Shown in pieces: positions 20,252 to 30,545 of a DNA stretch of 64,000 nucleotides (position 1 is its first letter; each line of letters opens with the position of its first letter). A model generated the notes under the pieces. That model was not told where the DNA came from, did no database searches, and saw only the letters and a program-made list of their open reading frames with translations. The stretch is from Dictyostelium firmibasis (taxonomy: Eukaryota; Evosea; Eumycetozoa; Dictyosteliales; Dictyosteliaceae): contig CM069767.1 of NCBI GenBank assembly GCA_036169595.1, positions 3,233,501-3,297,500 on the forward strand. Direction: 5' to 3'. A program made the translations under genes and the position numbers.

Positions 20252-20717
20252 TTGTTTTTTTCTATTTGTATTATGGTTTAATTTATAAATTTTTTTATTT
20301 AAAACTTTTTATTTTTTTTATTTTTAATACTTTTTGTACAATAAAAAAAAAAAAAAAAAAAAAAAAGTAAAAAATGAAAAATAATTTAATATATTTTATT
20401 AACTCTACCACAAAATTAAAAAATAATATTAAATAAAGATTAAATGGGTGGTTTAGTGTTTTTTTTTGGTTTTTTTAAATTTACCAAATATGTGGTTGTT
20501 TTTGTGGTGATGGTTTAATTTTTTTGTTTTTTTTATAAAAACCATTAAAACTTTTTTGTTGTAAACTACTCAAATTTATATTTGAGAAAAAAATATAATT
20601 TTATGAGACATTGGTTATTATTTTTTTTTAAATATTATTTACTTTTAAACCACTAATCTCATTTTTATCAACTATGTAAAAATGTTTTTTATTTTATTTT
20701 TATTTTTTTTTTTATTC
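20252..20717. other. Spacer between the two DUF829 genes
   Basis: About 466 bp: promoter of copy A (minus) and 3' flank of copy B. It has a GT-rich patch at 20446-20513 (GGGTGG, GTGGTTG, GTGGTGATGG) and a short palindrome, CTCAAAT/ATTTGAG, at 20569-20586. No gene was seen. Confidence 0.5.
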
Positions 20718-21558
20718 TTATATTTCTATAAAATCATTGATAGATTTTTTATATTCTTCAGGATAATTTTTAAAATGAAGAGCATGTTTAGAATCAAAAG
20801 ATTTTTGTAAAATTAATCTATTTTCATTTTTAATTGATTTTTTTAACATTTCAACGAATAAAAATGAAGAATTTGGAAAGAATTCATCATATTCTCCAGT
20901 GATTATTAAATAATTCCAATCATAATCATCACTTAATAAATGTGGGAAATCATTTCTGCAATAATTTCTCCATTTTGATTTAAATAACGGGAATGATAAA
21001 GAAAGTAAATAACCTATTGCTCCTTTTTGTTTTAAAGTTTTTGAGAATCCTCTTTGTACCTCCTCTTCATCTATTATCATACCACTATCCAATATAATTG
21101 ATTTTATCATTGGTAAAACATAACTATATTTACCATTTTCCAAAGATTTTAATAGGCTAATTAATGTACCAATACAACAGGTTCCAACACTTATTACATA
21201 TATTTGTTTTATAAATTTTAATTTTTTATTAGAAATTTTTTTTTTTTTTTTATTTTTTTTTTATATTTTTTTTTTTAATTAATAATTACCTCAAACCATG
21301 AAGATATATAATTTTTGAAGCATTTTCATTATCTTTATAATATTTATGTATTATTTTAACTAGTTTTTTAAGTTCAAATCTTAATAGAATTGTTGAAAAA
21401 TCTAATGGGGGAACATATACAAAAACATTATTATTTTCCCAAATTTTATAAAATTTATCCATTATCTTTTTATTTGAACCTAAAAATCCAAACAATAATA
21501 CCAATGGTTTTGGTTCGTTTCCTACACATTTTGATGGGTAAAAAGTTAAGTTTAACAT
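20718..21558 (-). CDS. DUF829/TMEM53-like alpha/beta hydrolase, copy B
   Basis: Two exons on minus: 21558-21290 and 21189-20718 (100-bp intron), 246 residues. The fold markers are in order: PLVLLFGFLGSNKKIMDKFY at residues 17-36, the nucleophile motif HGLSVGTCC with Ser90, IILDSGMIID, LLIITGEYDEFFP-like Asp segment (TGEYDEFF) and SKHALHFKNYPEEY with the presumed catalytic His. The intron interrupts the Ser90 codon itself (AG then T). The family includes TMEM53 and plant DUF829 proteins; substrates are not known. No membrane segment is obvious. The tandem arrangement with copy A, the same family and the same strand indicate an old duplication. Confidence 0.8.
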
Positions 21559-21941
21559 GTTTGGAGTTTCTTTTTATTAGAATATGATTTTTATAAAAAA
21601 AAAAATAATAATTTATGTTTAATTTTTTTTTGACAAAAAAATGTCAAAGATCTAACTCTTTAAAATAATTATAATAAAAGTAATAATAAATAATTTAAAT
21701 CTATAGATTAAAAAACATTTTACATTACAAAACAATTATTAATATAATTTTTAATTTAGATGAAATAAATTTTAGTGTGGTTATATAAAATTTTTATTCT
21801 TTTTTTTTTATTTTTTTATTTTTTTTTTTAAATTATACCTATGATTACAAAGAATTACTTTTACAATTTTATCATTATTATCATTATTTTTAAACATGGA
21901 TGACCAGCATAATCTTTATTTTTATTTTATTTTAATTTATT
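21559..21941. other. Spacer upstream of DUF829 copy B
   Basis: About 380 bp of A/T runs between the start of copy B and the 3' end of the C1orf43-like gene; nothing recognisable. Confidence 0.5.
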
Positions 21942-22876
21942 TTAATTAATTTTTAACTTTGAAGAAGATGAAAGATTTAAAAGATTATTATTATTAATAT
22001 TATTATTATTATTAATATTATTATTATTATTTTCATTGCTATCATTTGTAATACCAATGTCACCAAATTCGAAAGCTTTAATTAAAACAATTAATTTTGA
22101 CATGAACTGTGTGTATTGTTCTAGAGTGAATTCTTGATCACTAAAACGAGCTTTTTCATAGGTATCAATATAATAGTTGGCATGTTGTCTATCCAATTGT
22201 GGGCAATGTTCCAATAAGAATTCCACATAATCTCTGATACATGATTTTGGATCTTTCTTTAAATGAGAACTATAATGAGTTGCGGCACTCTCTAAAACGA
22301 TCCAACTCTTTGAGATCGACGTTTTAAAATGTACTTTACTGTACTCGGAATTGGGAGGACCCCAACCTAAATGACCAATATTTGATGCTACTGAATTACC
22401 TCCAATCATAGTTGGTTCAATCTTTGATTGAATCTGTTTCGATCTAACTATTTCATTCAATATTATAGTTCTCTGCTTATTTGATAAATCACCTGGTCTT
22501 AAAAATGGCATAATCTTTCTTGGAATTCTATCAATCATTCTATTCTTTAATCTAATTCTAACTTGTATTAATGAAAATGACAAAAATAGCTAAATAATTA
22601 TAGAGTATTAATATTGATAATAGTAATGATAACGGTAATGATAAGATTAATAAAAATAATAATAATAAAAACTTTACATACCATTATACCGACAACAAAT
22701 ATTATAATTAGAAAATGTTGGAATGAAAATTTTCCAAATTCATTACTAACACTACTACTACTACTACTATTATTTTTACTACTTTCAGATGCATCCAATT
22801 TAGCATTAACAAATGTGCCGTTTATCATGAAAAAAAAAATACATGATGTAATTGATACAAAATTAAATTTATTCAT
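21942..22876 (-). CDS. C1orf43 (NICE-3) family membrane protein
   Basis: Two exons on minus: 22876-22682 and 22589-21942 (92-bp intron, donor GTATGT), 280 residues. It begins with a signal-peptide-like stretch (residues 1-25), then a Ser-rich luminal segment, then a single membrane segment spanning the exon join (HFLIIIFVVGIM followed by LFLSFSLIQV). The cytosolic part matches human C1orf43: membrane anchor followed by a basic stretch (RIRLKNRMIDRIPRK), a WIVLESAATHYSSHL helix, and YIDTYEKARFSDQEFTLEQY, equivalent to LLDGYETARYGTGVF. Human C1orf43 has been reported as a regulator of phagocytosis, which suits a phagocytic amoeba. The C-terminus is Asn-rich. Assignment is by remembered motif spacing, not by a search. 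Confidence 0.75.
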
Positions 22877-23192
22877 TATATATTATAATAGAAACTCTTT
22901 CTATATATTTATACCACACTTGAAATACTCTATATTTTTATATTTTGATCTTTACATATCTCTAAAAAAATATTTATATATTTCTTAAAACTATAGAATT
23001 AGTAATATAAAAAGTTATAAAGTATAACGCGAATGTGTGTGATAAAGAAAAATAATAAAAAAAAAATATAAAAAAAAAATTTTAAAAAAAAAAATTCATT
23101 TTTTTCCATTTTTTTTATTTTTCTTTTTTTTTTATTTTTTATTTTATTTCATTTTTAAAAATTAAACACATATTAATACACACATATATAAA
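22877..23192. other. Divergent promoter, C1orf43-like / CCDC124-like genes
   Basis: About 316 bp shared between two divergent genes. It contains an isolated AACGCGAATGTGTGTG word at about 23027-23042; the rest is A/T runs. Confidence 0.5.
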
Positions 23193-23939
23193 ATGGGTGG
23201 TAAAAAATTTGGAACCAATTCGAAAGCAGAAGAAGCTCGTTCAAAGAAAGCAGAGGTAAAAAAGAATGAAAATGAAAAGAAAGTAAGAGAAAAAGAGGAT
23301 AAAATGTGGGAAGAGACAGATACAAAGATTTTAGATAAACAAAGAAAGCAAAAAGAAAAAGAAGATAAAGCAAGAGAAGATGCAAAAAAGAAACAAGAAG
23401 CAAAAGAATTATTACAAAAAGAAGAAAAAGAAATTAAAGAAAAATATGGTAAACCATCAGATACCAAAGTAACTCGTTTTGAAATTCAACAAAAGAGAGA
23501 AAAAGAACAAAAGGCAAGAGAAAAAGAACTTGCCACAAAACCAGCAGACCCAAGAGTTGTTATCGTTCCAACAACAACAACAACTACCACTACTACCACC
23601 ACTTCATCATCAAATGGTGATGAATCTGAAGAAGAAGATTTCAACCTCGAAGAAAATGTGAATCATATTTTACGTGAACAAAGATTAAGAGAAGGCGGTG
23701 ATGCAGTCGACGCTAGAGACATTAGTGAGGCAATTGGTGCTTTATCGGGTGGCAATGGTAAAGAACAACACCCAGAACGTAAAATGAAAGCTGCATTCAA
23801 TGCATACGAAGAAGAGAATTTATCAGTACTTAGAAAAGAAAATCCATCTCTTCGTTTAACTCAAATTAAACAATTACTTTGGAAAAATTGGTTAAAAGCA
23901 CCAGAGAATCCATTCAATCAAGTTGGTTCTCAACAATAA
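23193..23939 (+). CDS. CCDC124 / Lso2-type ribosome-associated factor
   Basis: Single exon, 248 residues. The N-terminal MGGKKFGTNSKAEEARSKKA matches the CCDC124 start, followed by a highly charged Lys/Glu coiled coil (residues 20-115), the motif SDTKVTRFEIQ, a Thr/Ser insert (about 125-145) and the conserved C-terminal block LEENVNHILRE, VDARDISEAIGALS, HPERKMKAAFNAYEE and LRLTQIKQLLWKNWLKAPENP. CCDC124 and yeast Lso2 bind translationally idle 80S ribosomes at the GTPase centre and decoding region and help recover translation after starvation, a role that fits a starvation-driven life cycle. Codon use is less A/T-biased than in most genes here, as expected for a well expressed gene. Confidence 0.93.
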   Translation: MGGKKFGTNSKAEEARSKKAEVKKNENEKKVREKEDKMWEETDTKILDKQRKQKEKEDKAREDAKKKQEAKELLQKEEKEIKEKYGKPSDTKVTRFEIQQKREKEQKAREKELATKPADPRVVIVPTTTTTTTTTTTSSSNGDESEEEDFNLEENVNHILREQRLREGGDAVDARDISEAIGALSGGNGKEQHPERKMKAAFNAYEEENLSVLRKENPSLRLTQIKQLLWKNWLKAPENPFNQVGSQQ

Positions 23940-24284
23940 GGCCAATTATTTCCCTTATTTATTAAAAATGACCCAATCACTTATATCGATAAATTTACTA
24001 GAGGTTTGATATTAATGGTGGATGTGCTAGTGGAAACGGGAAAAAATGAAGAAAGAGATCAAACATAAAAAAAAAAAAAAAAAATAAGAAAAAATTAGAT
24101 TTAAAAGCAAAAGCCATTTCTTTTTTTATTTTTATTCTCTTTAGTCCCATTACCACAAATTCATACTATCACTCCACAAGTATGGAAAAGAAATGTAAAA
24201 AAATAAAAAACAAAAAAAACAAAGAGAAAACTTTTCTTTTTAGTTTTGTGAAAAAAAAGTTTATTATTATTATTATTTATTTCC
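23940..24284. other. Convergent 3' flanks
   Basis: About 345 bp between two convergent genes. It includes less AT-rich patches near 23995-24060 and 24145-24190, probably the 3' UTR of the CCDC124-like gene; no ORF. Confidence 0.5.
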
Positions 24285-27200
24285 CTAATATTTATATTTT
24301 AAAATTAGATCATGCATTTCAATTAAACCTTGATTTTTAATTGTTTCAACAAATTCTTTATCGATTTTGAGAGAGTTTAATAATACATCTTTATGATTTT
24401 CAAAGAGATATTTACAAATTAATTTACAATTTTTGACAAATGGATTAATGTTGTAATAACAAAACATTAGATTGTTAATATCTTTCCCATAATTTGAAAT
24501 GATAAAATCGGTTATATCAACTCTTTCCAATAGTATTGATTGTTTTAAAAGTATATTTATTGAAAATTCCTCTAAATTTAAATTAACCAATTTAAAAATA
24601 ACCTCTTGGAATGGAATTCTATAACAACTTACTTTAAAAAGATATTTTATAATGACACCTGACTGATCAGCTGGATTAGAATTACTAAAAGAACTACCAA
24701 TATTTTTTAATAATGATATTGCCAACTTTGGTTCACCAATTTTTAATAAATAAGTTACACCCATACTATCTTCTTTTGGTTGATGGTACATCTCCATTAA
24801 TTCATTTACCAAAAATTCGAATGAAGAGTTTTTGATAAAATCAAATGTATAATGTTTATTATAAAAATAAAAATGCTTTCCATATAGATTCTTTTTTGAA
24901 AACATGGTATCCCGAGTAAAAGTATTTGGGTCGTCAAGGATGAGGTTTGATAATTTGAAACTCTTTGAATTAAAAAAATAAAAAGAATGAAAAAAACCCA
25001 CATCCAACTCTATTGAATTGGTTTCACATAATTCCATTACAGATTCTATATGTTGCAAACTAACATCTTTACTTTGAACAAAGAGATTATATAAAATTTG
25101 AACCATTTCTTTTACTGTGCATTCGATAATTCCTTTTTTATCAACTTTTTTCAATAGCAACTCGATAATTTCTATTATATCACATGGGTTTATTTCATAT
25201 TGAACAATTCTATCAGTTTTATAGTCAAAGATTACAAACTCTTGATTAGAATCTTTTGGGAAATAATCCAATAGAGTAAATGTTGAAATTTCATTTAATA
25301 TATATTTAATAATTTTTAAACGATCATTAAATTGTATTGATTGATTGAAAAGTATTTCACAAGTAATAATAGATGATTGATTTTGGTGTAAGGAAAAAGA
25401 AAATTTTTTAATTGACTGACAGCTTTCAATCAATTCGTTATAGTTTGAAAATGAGTTGAATAAACCAATGAAAAATGAACTTATACCATTACCAGTAAAC
25501 ATGTTTGAAATGTTTATTTCATTTAAATAATTTAATATCTCTTCAATTCTTTTATACCTAGTTTCTAATGGGATATCTTGGTTAAATGAGAAGGTCTTAT
25601 TATTACCATCGATTTTGGCAACTTTAATAATTTTCATAATTTCTTTTACAGTTTCAATATCAAAGTTATTTAATAATTTTACAAGGTATTTACTAAATAA
25701 TTCTTTTGGTGCTAATGGATAGTTAATTATTGCTTGCTTTAATAAATCTACAGAGTTGATATGGACTGATAATGAATCGTAAAATTGCGATTTTAATTTA
25801 TTGTCTTCATCAACTTCACAATTTTGGGATAAATTGAAAGGAAACAGTAAATCATTAAATACTTTTAAATCATTAAATTGGGATATTGAATTAATTTTAA
25901 AATAATTATTCAAACCAATAAGATAGTTTGAAAATTTGAATAGTTTCATTGAAAAGAATGATGAATATTCATTATATTCAACATCATGTGAATGGCCACC
26001 ACAGTTTTCATCATAATTATTTTCATTTGCTGACTTTAATAAACCAATAATTTTCAACATTTTTGATGGGCAATCAACTTGAAAGGAGTAAAGTAATTTT
26101 GATATTACTTTTAAAGGGAAATCGGCAACAGTTTCAATTATTTCTTTTAATACTTCAAGTGGACAATTATTTATTATTGATGATATAGCATACATCCAAC
26201 CATTATATCCCATTGAGTAGTGATTGTAATTTTCAAAATAAACTTTAGTGAACTGTATGAATAAGTTTGGATTATTAATTACAACTTGGTCATTTGGGAA
26301 AAATATTGAAGTACCATGGGATTTATAAGAGATTTCAATTAAATAATTTAATCCCTTGATTGAAAACATCGAGAAAACATATGATGCAACACTATCATTT
26401 TCGAGTGAATCAAAATTGTCATCATATTCACAGAGATATAGATAATTAAAACTATCACAGCTTAATTCTATTGCCAAATTTAATTTTAAAAATTTTAATT
26501 TCTCTTTTTCACTGATTGAATGTTGAGATTTAATCATTTCGGTTACTATTATATCTACTTTTTCAGCACTAACCAATAAATTATTAAATTTGTAGATACA
26601 TTTATACAAGAATAAAAAATCATCGAAACTATAATTTTTATAATTATTTGCAATCAACATATTTGGGAACTTATTTTTAAAATTAATACAATCACCAAGG
26701 AATAATTTATATTGTAAATCTCTATGAATTGAATCTAATTTTAATACATTTTCTAATGGAGTAACTTTTATTTTTTTACTAATTGATTCGTTTTTCTTTG
26801 GGTATAGCTCTGGATATTTTTCAAAAATATTTGATATTAATCTAAACCTTTGTTTATCTTCAATAAAAAAAAGTAATGTTGATAATAATTGAGTTTTTAA
26901 AAATTTAATATCTTTTTCTTGATTTCTCTCTTTTAATCCCAAATAAATTATATCAACTATTGATTCATTTTTAATATAAAATTCAATATTAAATAATCCA
27001 CTAAATTCTTTATAGTTAATTGGTAATTTCTCTCCAGTTTTTTCATCAATATAATAAATGAAATATTTTAATGCAAGTTGATTTTCATTCTCTATCGATT
27101 CATTAATTGGATTAATGATTAGGTTGATTTCATCCCTCTTTAATGCGTATAATAGTTTAATACTTTCTAAATCTTCATTACAATATTTAAAGAATTTTGT

Positions 27201-27458
27201 TAACTCTTTTTTGTTTATTCTTATATATTGATTACTAATTAATTTATCTTTTAATATATTCCATAGTTTTTTTTTTGACATCCAACCTAACGATATCATA
27301 TTTGAAAATTTAACTCTGTTACCAATATAATTTTTTTTAATATCATCATATTCAATAACTTGTTCACTCATCACTTGAAATATTAAGTTTCTCACCACTA
27401 CATTTTTAAAAACCTTCCAAAATAATATTTCATTTTCATCATTATTACAATACACCAT
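24285..27458 (-). CDS. Large 'ILFWK' family protein, second copy
   Basis: Single exon, 1057 residues. The start MVYCNNDENEILFWKVFKNVVVRNLIF shares its core with the gene at 6296-10120. The rest is a long alpha-helical-looking chain of repeats rich in Leu, Ile, Asn and Lys, with phrases of the type CPLEVLKEIIETVADFP and CPSKMLKIIGLLKSA that look like weak ankyrin-type or other helical repeats. It lacks poly-Asn tracts, unusual for a protein of this size in this genome. There is no signal peptide, membrane segment or catalytic motif. Members are probably scaffold or interaction proteins, an inference from repeat content only. Confidence 0.78.
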   Translation of the reverse strand: MVYCNNDENEILFWKVFKNVVVRNLIFQVMSEQVIEYDDIKKNYIGNRVKFSNMISLGWMSKKKLWNILKDKLISNQYIRINKKELTKFFKYCNEDLESIKLLYALKRDEINLIINPINESIENENQLALKYFIYYIDEKTGEKLPINYKEFSGLFNIEFYIKNESIVDIIYLGLKERNQEKDIKFLKTQLLSTLLFFIEDKQRFRLISNIFEKYPELYPKKNESISKKIKVTPLENVLKLDSIHRDLQYKLFLGDCINFKNKFPNMLIANNYKNYSFDDFLFLYKCIYKFNNLLVSAEKVDIIVTEMIKSQHSISEKEKLKFLKLNLAIELSCDSFNYLYLCEYDDNFDSLENDSVASYVFSMFSIKGLNYLIEISYKSHGTSIFFPNDQVVINNPNLFIQFTKVYFENYNHYSMGYNGWMYAISSIINNCPLEVLKEIIETVADFPLKVISKLLYSFQVDCPSKMLKIIGLLKSANENNYDENCGGHSHDVEYNEYSSFFSMKLFKFSNYLIGLNNYFKINSISQFNDLKVFNDLLFPFNLSQNCEVDEDNKLKSQFYDSLSVHINSVDLLKQAIINYPLAPKELFSKYLVKLLNNFDIETVKEIMKIIKVAKIDGNNKTFSFNQDIPLETRYKRIEEILNYLNEINISNMFTGNGISSFFIGLFNSFSNYNELIESCQSIKKFSFSLHQNQSSIITCEILFNQSIQFNDRLKIIKYILNEISTFTLLDYFPKDSNQEFVIFDYKTDRIVQYEINPCDIIEIIELLLKKVDKKGIIECTVKEMVQILYNLFVQSKDVSLQHIESVMELCETNSIELDVGFFHSFYFFNSKSFKLSNLILDDPNTFTRDTMFSKKNLYGKHFYFYNKHYTFDFIKNSSFEFLVNELMEMYHQPKEDSMGVTYLLKIGEPKLAISLLKNIGSSFSNSNPADQSGVIIKYLFKVSCYRIPFQEVIFKLVNLNLEEFSINILLKQSILLERVDITDFIISNYGKDINNLMFCYYNINPFVKNCKLICKYLFENHKDVLLNSLKIDKEFVETIKNQGLIEMHDLILKYKY

Positions 27459-27714
27459 TTTTTGAAAATGTTGAAAGTTTATGAAAAAAAAAAAAAAATT
27501 TAAAAAAAAAATTATAAAAAAAAGAGAAAAGCTTATGGAAAAAAATATCTTTTTTAAAAAAATAAAAAATATATAAAAATTTTTATTAGAATTTGGGAAA
27601 AAAATAATAAAAAAAAAAGAAAGGCTTATGAAATAAAATATCTATTTTAAAAAAATAAAAAATAAATAAAAATTTTTATTGGAATTTGAAAAAAGTTTAT
27701 TTTTGGTAATCCAC

Positions 27715-27752
<38 letters not shown>

Positions 27753-27786
27753 TTTATTTTCTAAATTTTTATTTATAATTAAATAG
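27459..27786. other. Spacer with a repeated AT-rich block
   Basis: About 328 bp. Two imperfect direct copies of a block of about 70 bp (about 27525-27600 and 27618-27690) share GCTTATG, AAATATCT and AATTTTTATT(A/G)GAATTTG words. Otherwise homopolymers. Confidence 0.55.
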
Positions 27787-28209
27787 TTAAAAAAAGTTGA
27801 AAATACATGGAGACATTATCAATACAATTGAAAAAAAAACTAAGCCATAATTAATTGGTGGTAATGATGATGGAGAGGAACTGCTTCCATTATTTGTTGT
27901 ATTTCTTAAACTACAAGTACATGATGCACTATTATATTCTTTACATTTATCACCAGTGTATGTTAAGACATCAGATGGACAATTTGTTAAAGAGCTTTGA
28001 TAAAAACATACACCTGTTGTCTTTGTAACATTGGCATCTTTTGGTGATCCACACCAAATACAACATGCACCACTAGTAATACATGTTTCCAATGTCTCTC
28101 CATAACATTTTGAATCATCATCAATTCCTGATGATGATTGTTGTTGACCCTTTGATTTTATTATAAATATTATTACAATAATTAGAATTATAAAAACATT
28201 TGATTTCAT
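27787..28209 (-). CDS. Small secreted Cys-rich protein, probably GPI-anchored
   Basis: Single exon, 140 residues. Residues 1-21 form a hydrophobic signal peptide (MKSNVFIILIIVIIFIIKSKG). The mature part carries about eleven Cys, including CYGETLETC, ACCIWCG and CTCSLRN, and N-glycosylation sites (NVT, NTT). The C-terminus is Ser-rich and then strongly hydrophobic (YGLVFFSIVLIMSPCIFNFF), the layout of a GPI-addition signal. The Cys spacing vaguely resembles PSI/plexin-type modules, but I cannot name a family. Its role at the cell surface or in the extracellular matrix is inferred. Confidence 0.72.
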   Translation of the reverse strand: MKSNVFIILIIVIIFIIKSKGQQQSSSGIDDDSKCYGETLETCITSGACCIWCGSPKDANVTKTTGVCFYQSSLTNCPSDVLTYTGDKCKEYNSASCTCSLRNTTNNGSSSSPSSLPPINYGLVFFSIVLIMSPCIFNFF

Positions 28210-28300
28210 TTTCTTGTTTTATATATAAATATAAAAAAAAAAAATAAAAAAAAAAAATAAAAAATTATAAAATTAAAAATAATAAAAAAAAAAATATTAA

Positions 28301-28322
28301 AGGGGGTTGGAGTGTGTGTGTG
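28301..28322. promoter_or_regulatory. G/GT-rich box upstream of the secreted Cys-rich gene
   Basis: GGGGGTTGGAGTGTGTGTGTG lies about 100 bp upstream of the start codon of the minus-strand gene at 28209; on minus it reads as a CA-rich box. Such boxes are typical binding sites of the Dictyostelium G-box factor GBF in developmental promoters. This is inference from composition. Confidence 0.35.
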
Positions 28323-28347
28323 AAAAATTATTTTTATTTAATTCAAA

Positions 28348-28389
<42 letters not shown>

Positions 28390-28392
28390 AAT

Positions 28393-29499
<1,107 letters not shown>

Positions 29500-30508
29500 T
29501 TTTTAATGCTTTTAAAATATAAATTTCAACAGGGAATGTTTTGTGGTAAAAAAATAAAAAAAAAAAAACCTTCACTACCCAGTGGTGAAAAAAAAAAAAA
29601 AAAATCGTTCACCAACACCGTGTGGTGGGAAAAAAAAAAAAAATTAAAAAAAAATAAAATTTTTTTAAAGAAACTTGATCAGTTATAAATATCTTAGTTT
29701 TCAAAAAAAAATCAAAAAAACTCTACTAAATTCAAATATTTTGGTTGTTATTTATAACTAAAGTTTTAAAATAGAATTATATAAAAAAAATCAAATAAAT
29801 ATAAAAAAAATAAAAAAAATAATAAAAAAAAATAAAATGGGTTATAAAAATCTTGTTCTTAAAATTTTATTAAAAAAATGATGATTTTAAAACGAAGCTT
29901 TATATTTTATAAAATATAATTCTTGTTTTTTTTTTTAATTAAAAGTGTTACAAAAAAAAAAAATTTTCAATAAATATTCTTTTTAACACTAACACTACCA
30001 CTACCACTACCACAGAAGAAATTCATTTCATATTAATGAATACACCCACACTAACACATTCACACCTTAACCCCCTAAATATTATTCTTATTCGAAAATG
30101 TGTTCATATAAAACAAATATATATAAATCAAATAACTCATTGATAACAATAACCTTTAATATAATATTTATATTAATATTAAAATAATAATTGAAATTTT
30201 TTTAATTTACAAAATTGAAATCAAATTTAGTAAAAAAAAAAATCATTAAAATGGTGTGGGTATAAAAAAGGATTTAAATTGAATTAAATTATTTATTTAT
30301 AATTTCAATTTTTTTTATACATTAATAAAATCTTTTTTTTTTTATTTTATTATTTTATACATTTAATATTAAAATTGTACAACTAATAATATCATTGTAA
30401 TAATATAGAATTTTATTTAATATAAAAAAAAAAAAATTATAATAATATAATACAAAAAAGGAAAAAAAGAAAAAGAATTAAAATTTAAAAGATATTTTTT
30501 TTTTTGGG

Positions 30509-30544
<36 letters not shown>

Positions 30545-30545
30545 A
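29500..30545. other. 1-kb divergent promoter, two-TM gene / repeat surface protein gene
   Basis: It contains, from left to right, two GC-rich semi-palindromic boxes (29571-29589 and 29609-29633), an 11-bp inverted repeat AGTTATAAATA at 29681-29691 and 29749-29759, a C/A-rich stretch 29984-30014 (ACTACC repeats), a CACCC-type box 30041-30077, and a poly-A run before the ATG at 30546. No gene was seen. Confidence 0.5.
30041..30077. promoter_or_regulatory. CA/CACCC-rich element upstream of the repeat surface protein gene
   Basis: Contains ACACCCACAC, ACATTCACACC and AACCCCC within 37 bases, about 470 bp upstream of the ATG at 30546. The composition is that of C-rich (CAE/G-box) elements found in Dictyostelium developmental promoters and bound by GBF. 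Inferred from pattern only. Confidence 0.4.
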
